From CAZKCK01 sp964552325 (GTDB lineage Bacteria; Bacteroidota; Bacteroidia; Bacteroidales; TTA-H9), in the NCBI GenBank assembly GCA_964552325.1, contig CAZKHA010000174.1, positions 1 to 7,078 of the forward strand: 7,078 nucleotides of DNA. Reading direction: 5' to 3'. The notes under the pieces are model-generated. The model did not search any database, was not told the origin of the DNA, and saw only the letters and a list, made by a program, of their open reading frames with translations. Shown in pieces: positions 1-5,825 of this stretch. The position numbers and the translations under genes were made by a program. Position 1 is the first letter of the stretch. Every line of letters starts with the position of its first letter.

Positions 1-60
1 GGCGATCCACATACGGCTCAATACCTCGCTACAATTAAAAAAGCTATTGGTGAACGATAA
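1..60 (+). CDS. C-terminal end of an unidentified protein (partial, 5' end outside the window)
   Basis: Reading from base 1 in frame 1 gives 19 sense codons and a TAA at 58-60; the peptide is GDPHTAQYLATIKKAIGER. It has the look of a C-terminal amphipathic helix (charged Lys/Glu/Arg among Ala/Ile/Leu). A strong terminator hairpin begins 11 bases after the stop, which is what one expects at the end of a real plus-strand gene. The fragment is too short to assign to any family, and the reading frame is supported only by the absence of stops over 57 bases and by the adjacent terminator. Confidence 0.45.
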   Translation, partial: GDPHTAQYLATIKKAIGER

Positions 61-71
61 ATCATACGAAA

Positions 72-104
72 AAACCCCGTTAAGAATTATACTCAACGGG
101 GTTT
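72..104. terminator. Bidirectional intrinsic terminator between convergent genes
   Basis: The arms AAACCCCGTT (72-81) and AACGGGGTTT (95-104) form a perfect 10-bp stem with a 13-nt loop. On the minus strand the stem runs into a six-T tract (74 down to 69), a good terminator for the outer-membrane protein gene that stops at 124. On the plus strand it is followed by GTTTCTTGTT-like T-rich sequence, so it can also end the gene that stops at 60. The two genes converge here with only 63 bases between their stops. Confidence 0.82.
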
Positions 105-123
105 CTTGTTCTAAACCAATAGC

Positions 124-1500
124 TTAGAATGAGAATCCAATCTCTAACTCCCATTGGTTCATCTCAATGGTGATGTTTTGTGCAGGATCCATTTGATTTT
201 TTCCAGTTAATGCATTGTTAAGTGCCCTAACGATTGCAATATCAAGCTCTTTCTTACCAAACCGTTTGGTAAAACCTAAGGTAACGTGGTTTTCAATTAC
301 GGCTGGGGCTAATATATTGAACATAACTTCCGACTCTTGAACTGGATTATTGCCATGTGAAAATCCAGCACGCAAGTCCATGGTTTCGCAAACACCGTAT
401 TGAGCCCCAACTTTAAAAATGGTCATGTCTTTCCAGCCAAAACCAGAGCCTTCATCGCTGCCTAATGGCACATAATCCGGATTGGGTACTAAACCCGTAG
501 CACCCATCATATAAGGCATCAATGCCATGGTATTCATTGTATTGCCAATAGACTTTACTTTACTGTAGAAGATTTGTTTTACATCAAATGCAAAAGTCAT
601 TTTACCAGTTGAATAAGCTAAACCGGCAGTCCAGTTAGCTGGAACGTCAAATTTTCCACCTTCAGCAAACAAGCCTTTATATTTATCAAATGCACTCATC
701 GAGAGCACTGTTTGGTAAGTGGCTCCCATAGTCAAGCCATCTACTAGCTGACCCATGATACCTAATTTTCCACCAAAACCATATGACATATCATAATCGT
801 TGTTGGTAAGATTTTCGGGATCTAACGACATTCCAAAGTTGCCAAAAGCTTGTAAACCTGTTGCTTGAAAAGCTTGAGCAGCACCAATAGCTGTGATACC
901 TGCGCTCCAGCCTTTAAACAGTTCCCTTGAATAGGAAATCGTTCCAAATCCCTGCATCATGCTTATTCCGGTAGGTGAAGACACCCCACTCATTGGATTG
1001 CTGCCATCGGGCATAATATTGCCATCGAGGTATTGAGCATAAAATGTTTTGGTTTCATACTCCGAATTCATTCCGCCATTGCCATACATGCCAATCGAAA
1101 GGCTGCTTTTTTCATTCAACGGGATATTGAGGGCAATAGCCGGCATGGGAAAAATTTTGTTTATACTTTCGTAAGTCCCTGGGGTTAAACCAAAAGGAGG
1201 AGGAAAACTTGTAGGTGATGGCATGGTAGGATTGCCCGTAACTGTGTAAGAACGATTTGGGTTGAAAACAGATACGCCAAAGCTAAACTTTGTGCCTAGC
1301 TTGTACATACCTGCAGGGTTGTTAGCCCCAAGCAACGAATGTTGATAAAGAGCGATGCCTGCACCACCCATTCCTTTGTTCTTAGTTCCAAATGCTACTC
1401 CAAAGTAACCATCGGTAGCAAAAGCTTCAATTCCAAGAAAAATGCATAAAATACTTACCAACAGTACTTTACTTGTACTGCGTAAAAAATGTTTGTTCAT
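124..1500 (-). CDS. OmpP1/FadL family outer-membrane transport protein
   Basis: The 458-residue product resembles the OmpP1/FadL family (Pfam Toluene_X/OmpP1 type), 14-stranded barrels that let long-chain fatty acids and other hydrophobic compounds cross the outer membrane. Residues 1-28 form a signal peptide (basic start, hydrophobic core 12-24, AFA cleavage site before Thr29). The mature N-terminus carries the family's plug region: a Gly-rich GTKNKGMGGAG run (38-48) followed by NNPAGM (60-65), matching the NPA motif of the FadL hatch. The rest alternates aromatic and Gly/Ser-rich strands, with a Pro-rich loop near 90-108 and a Met-rich loop near 325-335. The chain ends in ELEIGFSF, a typical last strand with terminal Phe for BAM assembly. 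Cys19 lies inside the hydrophobic core and is not a lipobox. No Shine-Dalgarno precedes the ATG. The substrate cannot be read from the sequence. Confidence 0.88.
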   Translation of the reverse strand: MNKHFLRSTSKVLLVSILCIFLGIEAFATDGYFGVAFGTKNKGMGGAGIALYQHSLLGANNPAGMYKLGTKFSFGVSVFNPNRSYTVTGNPTMPSPTSFPPPFGLTPGTYESINKIFPMPAIALNIPLNEKSSLSIGMYGNGGMNSEYETKTFYAQYLDGNIMPDGSNPMSGVSSPTGISMMQGFGTISYSRELFKGWSAGITAIGAAQAFQATGLQAFGNFGMSLDPENLTNNDYDMSYGFGGKLGIMGQLVDGLTMGATYQTVLSMSAFDKYKGLFAEGGKFDVPANWTAGLAYSTGKMTFAFDVKQIFYSKVKSIGNTMNTMALMPYMMGATGLVPNPDYVPLGSDEGSGFGWKDMTIFKVGAQYGVCETMDLRAGFSHGNNPVQESEVMFNILAPAVIENHVTLGFTKRFGKKELDIAIVRALNNALTGKNQMDPAQNITIEMNQWELEIGFSF

Positions 1501-1589
1501 AGGTTTTTAAAAAATTAAATGTGTATAGTATTGTTTATAAAGAGGTTTACTATAGAATGTAGCTAATTTGAGAGAAAGATTTATACATA

Positions 1590-1597
1590 CAAATATA
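1590..1597 (-). promoter_or_regulatory. Possible -7 box for the OmpP1/FadL gene
   Basis: On the minus strand this reads TATATTTG, a full match to the Bacteroidota -7 consensus TAnnTTTG. It lies about 90 bases upstream of the ATG at 1500, implying a leader of roughly 80 nt. No clear TTG element is found 19 bp further upstream, and the surroundings are very AT-rich, so a chance match is possible. Confidence 0.35.
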
Positions 1598-1665
1598 TAA
1601 ATGTTTTGCTTGTAATAATTGCCCTCCCAGAGTTATTCCCAAACAAAATTTCATTAATTTAGCCA

Positions 1666-1673
1666 TTCCTTTG
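1666..1673 (+). promoter_or_regulatory. Weak -7-like box for mscL
   Basis: TTCCTTTG differs from TAnnTTTG only at the second base and lies 37 bases upstream of the mscL ATG, a sensible distance. No TTG is present at the expected upstream spacing. It is the best candidate seen in this strand of the divergent region, but weak. Confidence 0.25.
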
Positions 1674-1710
1674 TGCTAAAAATTTAGTCTATTATTATAA
1701 AATCTTGATT

Positions 1711-2145
1711 ATGAAAATGTTAAAAGAATTTAAGGAATTTGCCATGCGAGGCAATGTGGTTGATTTAGCCGTTGGTGTCATTATAGGTGGTGCTTTTGGC
1801 AAAATTGTTAGCTCGGTTGTAAACGATATCATTATGCCTCCCATAGGCTTATTAATCAGTGGGGTAAAGTTTACCGATATCAAGATTAAAATAAGTGATG
1901 CAGTACTTGATGCGGCTGGTGCCGTTACTAAGGAGGCAATCACGATTAATATTGGCAACTTCATTCAAAATGTCATCGACTTTACTTTGGTTGCAATGGC
2001 AATCTTTTTTATGATCAAGCTTATGAATAACCTTAACAAAAAGAAGGCAGATCCCGATCCAGCGCCTGCTACACCACCACCGCCCTCAAAAGAAGAAAGC
2101 TTGCTTACCGAAATCAGAGATATCCTAAAGAGTAAGAGTAACTAA
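1711..2145 (+). CDS. mscL: Large-conductance mechanosensitive channel MscL
   Basis: MscL is a homopentameric inner-membrane channel that opens under membrane tension and releases solutes during hypo-osmotic shock. The 144-residue product follows E. coli MscL (136 aa) nearly residue for residue at the start: KEF.EFAMRGNVVDLAVG aligns at identical numbering, including Gly22 of the pore constriction. The first helix spans about 16-45 and includes the conserved VNDIIMPPIG run (37-46). The periplasmic loop covers about 46-80. The second helix (about 82-106) starts with the FIQNVIDF motif (84-91). A Pro-rich linker (114-125) leads to the cytoplasmic helix EESLLTEIRDIL (128-139). The ATG at 1711 was chosen over an in-frame TTG at 1705 because it aligns exactly with the family N-terminus. 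The linker is slightly longer than in E. coli. The gene stands alone, divergent from its left neighbour. Confidence 0.97.
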   Translation: MKMLKEFKEFAMRGNVVDLAVGVIIGGAFGKIVSSVVNDIIMPPIGLLISGVKFTDIKIKISDAVLDAAGAVTKEAITINIGNFIQNVIDFTLVAMAIFFMIKLMNNLNKKKADPDPAPATPPPPSKEESLLTEIRDILKSKSN

Positions 2146-2181
2146 AACTTAGGCATTAGAAATTTTAGTTGGTTAATCAAT

Positions 2182-2201
2182 TGCTAATTAGTCAATTAGC
2201 A
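2182..2201. repeat. Perfect short inverted repeat downstream of mscL
   Basis: TGCTAATT (2182-2189) and AATTAGCA (2194-2201) form an 8-bp perfect stem with a 4-nt AGTC loop, 37 bases after the mscL stop. The stem is AT-rich and is not followed by a T-run, so it is a weak terminator at best. It may instead stabilise the transcript end. Confidence 0.45.
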
Positions 2202-2214
2202 TCTACATCAGCTT

Positions 2215-2234
2215 AAGCCAGTTTTAATTGGCTT
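2215..2234. repeat. Second short hairpin downstream of mscL
   Basis: AAGCCAGT (2215-2222) pairs with the segment 2227-2234 (ATTGGCTT), giving an 8-bp stem with one G-T pair and a 4-nt loop. It lies 13 bases after the previous inverted repeat. No T-tract follows on either strand, so a terminator role is not supported by the sequence alone. Confidence 0.35.
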
Positions 2235-2288
2235 CAACGGGCATATTTAAAAACTGGAATCGGTTTACTATTTTGCCGAGCTCCTTCC

Positions 2289-2296
2289 TATCTTTG
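2289..2296 (+). promoter_or_regulatory. -7 box upstream of the GNAT-like gene
   Basis: TATCTTTG fully matches the Bacteroidota TAnnTTTG -7 box and is identical to the box before the second secreted-protein gene at 5759. Transcription would begin near 2303, giving a leader of about 85 nt that includes the hairpin at 2313-2344. The nearest upstream TTG (around 2273) is too close for the usual 19-bp spacing, so the -33 element is uncertain. Confidence 0.5.
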
Positions 2297-2312
2297 CAAT
2301 TCGCAACGTATT

Positions 2313-2350
2313 TACAGGTAACCCCTCTTAAGCGGTTACCTGTACTTTTT
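2313..2350 (+). terminator. Terminator-like hairpin, in the putative leader of the GNAT-like gene
   Basis: TACAGGTAACC (2313-2323) and GGTTACCTGTA (2334-2344) form a perfect 11-bp stem with a 10-nt loop, followed by CTTTTT (2345-2350). This has the shape of a plus-strand intrinsic terminator. It could end read-through from mscL about 170 bases upstream. However, it also lies downstream of the -7 box at 2289-2296 and 39 bases before the ATG at 2389, so it could attenuate the downstream gene or end a very short RNA. No known riboswitch fold was recognised in the short leader. Confidence 0.65.
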
Positions 2351-2388
2351 CTAAGCTTTTAAAATGTAACATATAGCTAATCAACTTT

Positions 2389-3570
2389 ATGAACTTAGTT
2401 TTAGTTGAGAATAAACACACCACCCGCCAATTTTTAGATGTCGCAAGACAACTTTATAAGAACGATCCACACTGGGTTTGCCCACTCGATGCGGAGATTG
2501 AGGCAGTTTTCGACCCATCTATAAATGTTTTCTTTACCCATGGCGAGGCTGCTCGTTGGATTTTGCTTAAAGATGGGCGCTTGATTGGACGTGTGGCAGC
2601 TTTTATAAACAGGAACAAGGCATTCAAAGGCGAATATCCTGTAGGCGGCATGGGCTTTTTTGAATGCATTGACGACAAAGATGCTGCCAATACATTATTT
2701 AACACCTGTCAAAATTGGTTGACCGAACGAGGTATGCAAGGCATGGATGGCCCGATTAACTTTGGAGAAAATGACAACTTTTGGGGCCTATTGGTTGAGG
2801 GCTTTACGACACCTGCTTATGGAATGCACTATAATCCAATCTATTATAAAAAGCTTTTTGAAGATTATGGCTTTGCCGTTTACTTCGAACAACGCACCAA
2901 GCATCTTGACTTTAGAAATTCCTTCCCCGATCGGTTTTGGAAAGTTGCGGATTGGGTAAGGCAAAAACCAGGCTTTGTGTACAAGCATTTACGCAAGAAT
3001 CAGATAGCCAAGTTTGTGGATGATTTTAAGCTAATTTATGATGAGGCCTGGAAATATCATGATGGGTTCACACCAATCAGCAAAGACGATTTGCTTCACA
3101 CCTTTAATAAATCAAAGGCCATAATTGACGAAGAACTTATTTGGTTTGCTTATCACGAGGATACTCCAATTGGCTTTGTTGTAGTATTTCCTGATATTAA
3201 CCAACTAATCAAGCCGTTTAATGGTAAGATGAACCTCCTTAACAAGCTCCGCTTTCTTTACAAGTTGCGGACTCATCAATTTAACCGTGCCAGAATGGTA
3301 ATTATGGGTGTGGTACCCAAATACCAACGGTATGGAATAGAATCGGCCATCTTCTGGCACTTAAACGAAGCTCTGAAAATCAGAACATGGATAAAAGAGG
3401 TGGAGTTAAGCTGGGTAGGCGATTTCAACCCAAAAATGCAATCCCTTCAAGATTCTGTTGGGGCAGTTGATGCCAAGAAGCATATTACATATAGGTGCAA
3501 GTTTACACAGGATGGGAGCGTTAATCGTATCAATACGATTCCGGTAAGCACCCGTGACCATCAAAGTTAA
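2389..3570 (+). CDS. GNAT-fold acyltransferase-like protein, YghO / bacterial ceramide synthase-like family
   Basis: The 393-residue soluble protein has the features I associate with the YghO/BcerS-like group: an N-terminal NDPHWVCPLDAEI block (25-37), the central signature GPINFGENDNFWGLLVEGF (121-139), YNPIYY (148-153), and a C-terminal GNAT domain. The acyl-CoA-binding loop is probably VVPKYQRYGIESAIF (308-322), followed by a helix and the strand VELSWV (338-343), then NPKM (347-350). The group includes the Caulobacter acyltransferase that N-acylates sphingoid bases, and many Bacteroidota make sphingolipids, so a lipid N-acyltransferase is a reasonable inference. No serine palmitoyltransferase or ceramide reductase gene is visible here, so the substrate is unproven. 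No signal peptide or membrane helix is seen. The ATG has no Shine-Dalgarno, and the gene appears monocistronic. It could equally be an uncharacterised GNAT enzyme acting on another amine. Confidence 0.72.
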   Translation: MNLVLVENKHTTRQFLDVARQLYKNDPHWVCPLDAEIEAVFDPSINVFFTHGEAARWILLKDGRLIGRVAAFINRNKAFKGEYPVGGMGFFECIDDKDAANTLFNTCQNWLTERGMQGMDGPINFGENDNFWGLLVEGFTTPAYGMHYNPIYYKKLFEDYGFAVYFEQRTKHLDFRNSFPDRFWKVADWVRQKPGFVYKHLRKNQIAKFVDDFKLIYDEAWKYHDGFTPISKDDLLHTFNKSKAIIDEELIWFAYHEDTPIGFVVVFPDINQLIKPFNGKMNLLNKLRFLYKLRTHQFNRARMVIMGVVPKYQRYGIESAIFWHLNEALKIRTWIKEVELSWVGDFNPKMQSLQDSVGAVDAKKHITYRCKFTQDGSVNRINTIPVSTRDHQS

Positions 3571-3629
3571 AAACAAGATGATAAAACAGGCCTTTATCCA
3601 TGATTAGTTGAAAACCAGTAGCTAAAAAT

Positions 3630-3657
3630 GACTTAACAAGGGTAAGTTGTTTTTTTT
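3630..3657 (+). terminator. Possible weak intrinsic terminator after the GNAT-like gene
   Basis: A 6-bp stem (GACTTA at 3630-3635 with TAAGTT at 3643-3648, one G-T pair) with a 7-nt loop is followed one base later by eight consecutive T residues (3650-3657). The T-run is strong but the stem is short and AT-rich. It lies 60 bases after the stop at 3570 and before the next promoter, a sensible place for termination. Confidence 0.45.
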
Positions 3658-3660
3658 GTG

Positions 3661-3712
3661 ATGCAATTGTTAAAAAATTTGCCTCAGTAGTTGCATGCTA
3701 ATAAAATTGCAT
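3661..3712. repeat. TTGCAT hexamer cluster around the promoter of the first secreted-protein gene
   Basis: ATGCAATT (3661-3668) is mirrored perfectly by AATTGCAT (3705-3712). Another TTGCAT begins at 3691 and overlaps the -33 TTG. There are therefore three copies of the hexamer, two direct and one inverted. The two direct copies start 16 bases apart, and the last one fills the end of the -33/-7 spacer. This could be an operator for a DNA-binding regulator, but short AT-rich hexamers recur by chance. Confidence 0.3.
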
Positions 3713-3720
3713 TACTTTTG
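3691..3720 (+). promoter_or_regulatory. Bacteroidota-type promoter of the first secreted-protein gene
   Basis: TTG at 3691-3693, exactly 19 bases of spacer, then TACTTTTG at 3713-3720 match the Bacteroidota vegetative promoter (TTG-N19-TAnnTTTG). Transcription would begin a few bases after 3720, leaving a leader of about 35-40 nt before the ATG at 3763. The same TTG could be misread as an in-frame start codon, but it lies upstream of the predicted transcription start. Confidence 0.72.
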
Positions 3721-3762
3721 TTATTCCAATATACCATTTGTATAACCAAATTTTCTATCACT

Positions 3763-5613
3763 ATGAGAAAAGTATCTCTACTCTTATCAATGCTTCTTAT
3801 TGTTGCTGGCCTTATAGCACAGCAAGCCAGGGTTAAAGTTCCTGCAGAACTTCAAAACAAAGCTGTTAAAGCCATGAAAGCCGTTGACAGCCCAACCCTT
3901 CCTCTACAACCTGTTAATCCGAATGTTAGCCTTCCAGCTGAAGGTATCGAATCGGATTTGGGAACCTCCTACTACGACCTGCAATCAAACGGTTGCACCC
4001 CATATGGACGTGCTTATGTATTTCCTGATGGAACCAAAGCTGGCGTTTGGACAACCTCACAACAAACCGCTTCATGGACTGACCGTGGTACTGGTTACAA
4101 CTACCACAATGGTACGGATTGGGGCGCTGCTCCAATGAATAGGCTTGAATCCGTTAGGACTGGCTGGCCATCAATTGCTCCTTTAGGTGCAAATGGCGAG
4201 TGCATAATTGCCCACCAAAGTGGCACCCTCGGTTTGCTTTTTGCTAGCAGGGCAACCAAAGGAACCGGTGCATGGACAGAAACTGTTATTGCTGCTCCTG
4301 CAGGTGCATCAGGTTTACTATGGCCCCGCATGATGACTTCGGGCACTGACAACAACATCGTTCATATTATTGCTTTAACTGCTCCAACCGCAAATGGTGG
4401 AACTGTTTACATGAACCAAGATGGTGCTATTATTTACAACCGCTCAACTGATGGTGGTCAAACTTGGGACGGATGGATTGTTCCTGATGGCTTAGGTTCA
4501 GATTATTACCTCGCTTTCGGTGGCGATGGTTACGGCTTTTGCGTGCCAAATGGCTCAAATATTGCCTTCACCGTTTGCGATAACGGCTGCGACCTTTTGG
4601 TTTATTCCTCACCAGATGATGGTGCTACTTGGACCAAACACGTTGCTTGGGAACACCCTTACCCATTCTTTGAAGCTACCATGGTTACCCCTCGTTTCAT
4701 TTGCCCCGACGGATCAGCCCATGGCGTTTGCGACAGCGATGGTAATGTACATTTAGCTTTCGGTATCAATGCTGCTATCAGCGATGGTACAGCCATTTCA
4801 TGGTACCCATGGCAAGATGGTGTTGGTTACTGGAATACCACCTTACCAACCATGGACACCACTACAATCAATCCTGATACTCTTTGGAACCATGACAAAC
4901 TTATCGGTTGGATGCAAGATGTTAATGGCGATGGCGAATTAACCCTTGTTTCAGCAGCAGGTGGCTACTCATTGTATTATGTTAGCCCAACAAGCTTCCC
5001 TCAAATGATCTTCTCAGAAGATGAAGGCGTTCTTTATTGCGTATTCTGCAGTGTAACTGAAACATTTAACAATGGTGTTCAAGATTACAGGCACATTTGG
5101 GTTCGCGCTTCATACGACAATGGCCAAACTTGGGGCGATTTCATTGACCTGACTGGCGATATTTTCCATATCTTCGATGAGTGCGTATTCCCATCTATTT
5201 CCCCAACCCTCGATGGTGGCTTACCAGCATTCTTGTATCAACGCGACTCTGAGCCAGGTCTCTGCGTTCGTGGAGATACCGACCCAGCTACCGTTAATAC
5301 CTTTACTTGGAACACCGTTGACAACTTTGTTGGTGTAAACACTCCCGCTGCTAAATCACTCGAAGTTAGCCAAAACCAACCAAACCCTGCTACCGGAACA
5401 ACCAAAATTGGTATCAATACCACCAAGGTTGCCGACCTCAGGATTGAAGTTGCCAATTTAGCTGGCCAAAAGGTTCTTACCATCAACCAAGGTAAAGCCA
5501 ACGCTGGAACACATATCGTTGAAATCAACACTTCTGACATGAAAGCTGGCGTTTATTTCTACACAGTATATGCTAATGGCGAAAATGTTACCCGCAAAAT
5601 GATTGTTCAATAA
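3763..5613 (+). CDS. Secreted Asp-box (BNR-like) repeat protein with T9SS type A sorting domain
   Basis: This 616-residue exported protein has no function I recognise. Residues 1-19 form a signal peptide (MRK, hydrophobic core, LIA cleavage site before Gln20). A low-complexity stretch (20-65) precedes the body. Three Asp-box motifs, STDGGQTW (228-235), SPDDGATW (283-290) and SYDNGQTW (450-457), suggest a beta-propeller of the sialidase/BNR type. DVNGDGEL (386-393) has the D-x-N-x-D-G spacing of a calcium loop. Residues about 533-616 form the T9SS sorting domain: NQPNPATGTTKI (538-549), a middle NLAGQKV (565-571), then AGVYFYTVYANGE and a KMIVQ end. It should cross the outer membrane by T9SS and be released or surface-anchored. 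I see no sialidase Arg triad or FRIP-type motif, so an enzyme call is not justified. The ATG at 3763 was chosen because it starts the signal peptide and follows the promoter at 3691-3720. Its downstream neighbour is a paralogue. Confidence 0.88.
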   Translation: MRKVSLLLSMLLIVAGLIAQQARVKVPAELQNKAVKAMKAVDSPTLPLQPVNPNVSLPAEGIESDLGTSYYDLQSNGCTPYGRAYVFPDGTKAGVWTTSQQTASWTDRGTGYNYHNGTDWGAAPMNRLESVRTGWPSIAPLGANGECIIAHQSGTLGLLFASRATKGTGAWTETVIAAPAGASGLLWPRMMTSGTDNNIVHIIALTAPTANGGTVYMNQDGAIIYNRSTDGGQTWDGWIVPDGLGSDYYLAFGGDGYGFCVPNGSNIAFTVCDNGCDLLVYSSPDDGATWTKHVAWEHPYPFFEATMVTPRFICPDGSAHGVCDSDGNVHLAFGINAAISDGTAISWYPWQDGVGYWNTTLPTMDTTTINPDTLWNHDKLIGWMQDVNGDGELTLVSAAGGYSLYYVSPTSFPQMIFSEDEGVLYCVFCSVTETFNNGVQDYRHIWVRASYDNGQTWGDFIDLTGDIFHIFDECVFPSISPTLDGGLPAFLYQRDSEPGLCVRGDTDPATVNTFTWNTVDNFVGVNTPAAKSLEVSQNQPNPATGTTKIGINTTKVADLRIEVANLAGQKVLTINQGKANAGTHIVEINTSDMKAGVYFYTVYANGENVTRKMIVQ

Positions 5614-5633
5614 TACAATCTTCATCACACTAT

Positions 5634-5660
5634 AAAAGGAGCCTTTGGGCTCCTTTTTTT
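5634..5660 (+). terminator. Strong intrinsic terminator after the first secreted-protein gene
   Basis: AAAAGGAGCC (5634-5643) and GGCTCCTTTT (5648-5657) form a 10-bp stem with a TTTG tetraloop, and the T-run continues to 5660. It lies 20 bases after the stop at 5613. It separates the two paralogous genes into independent transcription units. Reading on the minus strand also gives four T residues after the stem, but no minus-strand gene is seen nearby. Confidence 0.93.
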
Positions 5661-5758
5661 ATGCCATAGGGACTTATTAACCATGTACGTTCAATATAAA
5701 AAAGAGCAGTTTTACATAAAAAATGCCATTATAAAGGTGTATTGTATGTTTCATTTAG

Positions 5759-5766
5759 TATCTTTG
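5759..5766 (+). promoter_or_regulatory. -7 box of the second secreted-protein gene
   Basis: TATCTTTG is a full match to TAnnTTTG, 59 bases upstream of the ATG at 5826, implying a leader of about 53 nt. The closest upstream TTG (5742-5744) gives only 14 bases of spacing instead of 19, and the base triplet at the ideal position is GTG. The -33 element is therefore poor or divergent, unlike the promoter of the first paralogue. Confidence 0.55.
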
Positions 5767-5825
5767 CACATATAGAATCTATTTCTAATCATTTAGAATT
5801 CAATCTAACCCTTAAATACTTTATT

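Larger units (their letters stand above)
1501..1710. other. Divergent intergenic region between the OmpP1/FadL gene and mscL
   Basis: These 210 bases separate two genes that read outward in opposite directions, so they should contain both promoters. The sequence is AT-rich. The only better-conserved islands are around 1619-1642, with the GC-richer GCCCTCCCAG, and the -7-like boxes listed separately. No strong inverted repeat, small ORF with a good start, or RNA gene was recognised. Confidence 0.6.

Noticed and set aside
1417..1500. Possible lipoprotein signal in the OmpP1/FadL protein because of Cys19
   Set aside because: The Cys lies within the hydrophobic core without a lipobox (preceding residues SIL, following IFL), and a regular AFA cleavage site follows at residue 28.
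1705..1710. TTG at 1705 as the mscL start
   Set aside because: It would add two residues (MI) beyond the family N-terminus. The ATG at 1711 gives numbering identical to E. coli MscL.
1695..1964. Minus-strand open frame of 89 codons overlapping mscL
   Set aside because: It lies antisense to an unmistakable mscL, is low-complexity hydrophobic sequence mirroring the MscL codons, and has no sensible promoter or family resemblance.
4101..4358. Minus-strand open frame of 85 codons, and similar shadow frames at 3926-4135 and 6851-7069
   Set aside because: All lie antisense to the two secreted-protein genes, with no signals of their own.
5238..5540. Minus-strand open frame of 100 codons inside the T9SS sorting domain region
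   Set aside because: It is fully antisense to a strongly supported coding region. The hydrophobic composition comes from reading Asn/Thr/Ala codons backwards.
3763..5613. Calling the secreted protein a sialidase because of its Asp boxes
   Set aside because: Asp boxes occur in many non-enzymatic propellers. No FRIP/YRIP-type arginine motif or recognisable catalytic Tyr/Glu pair is seen, so only the fold class is suggested.
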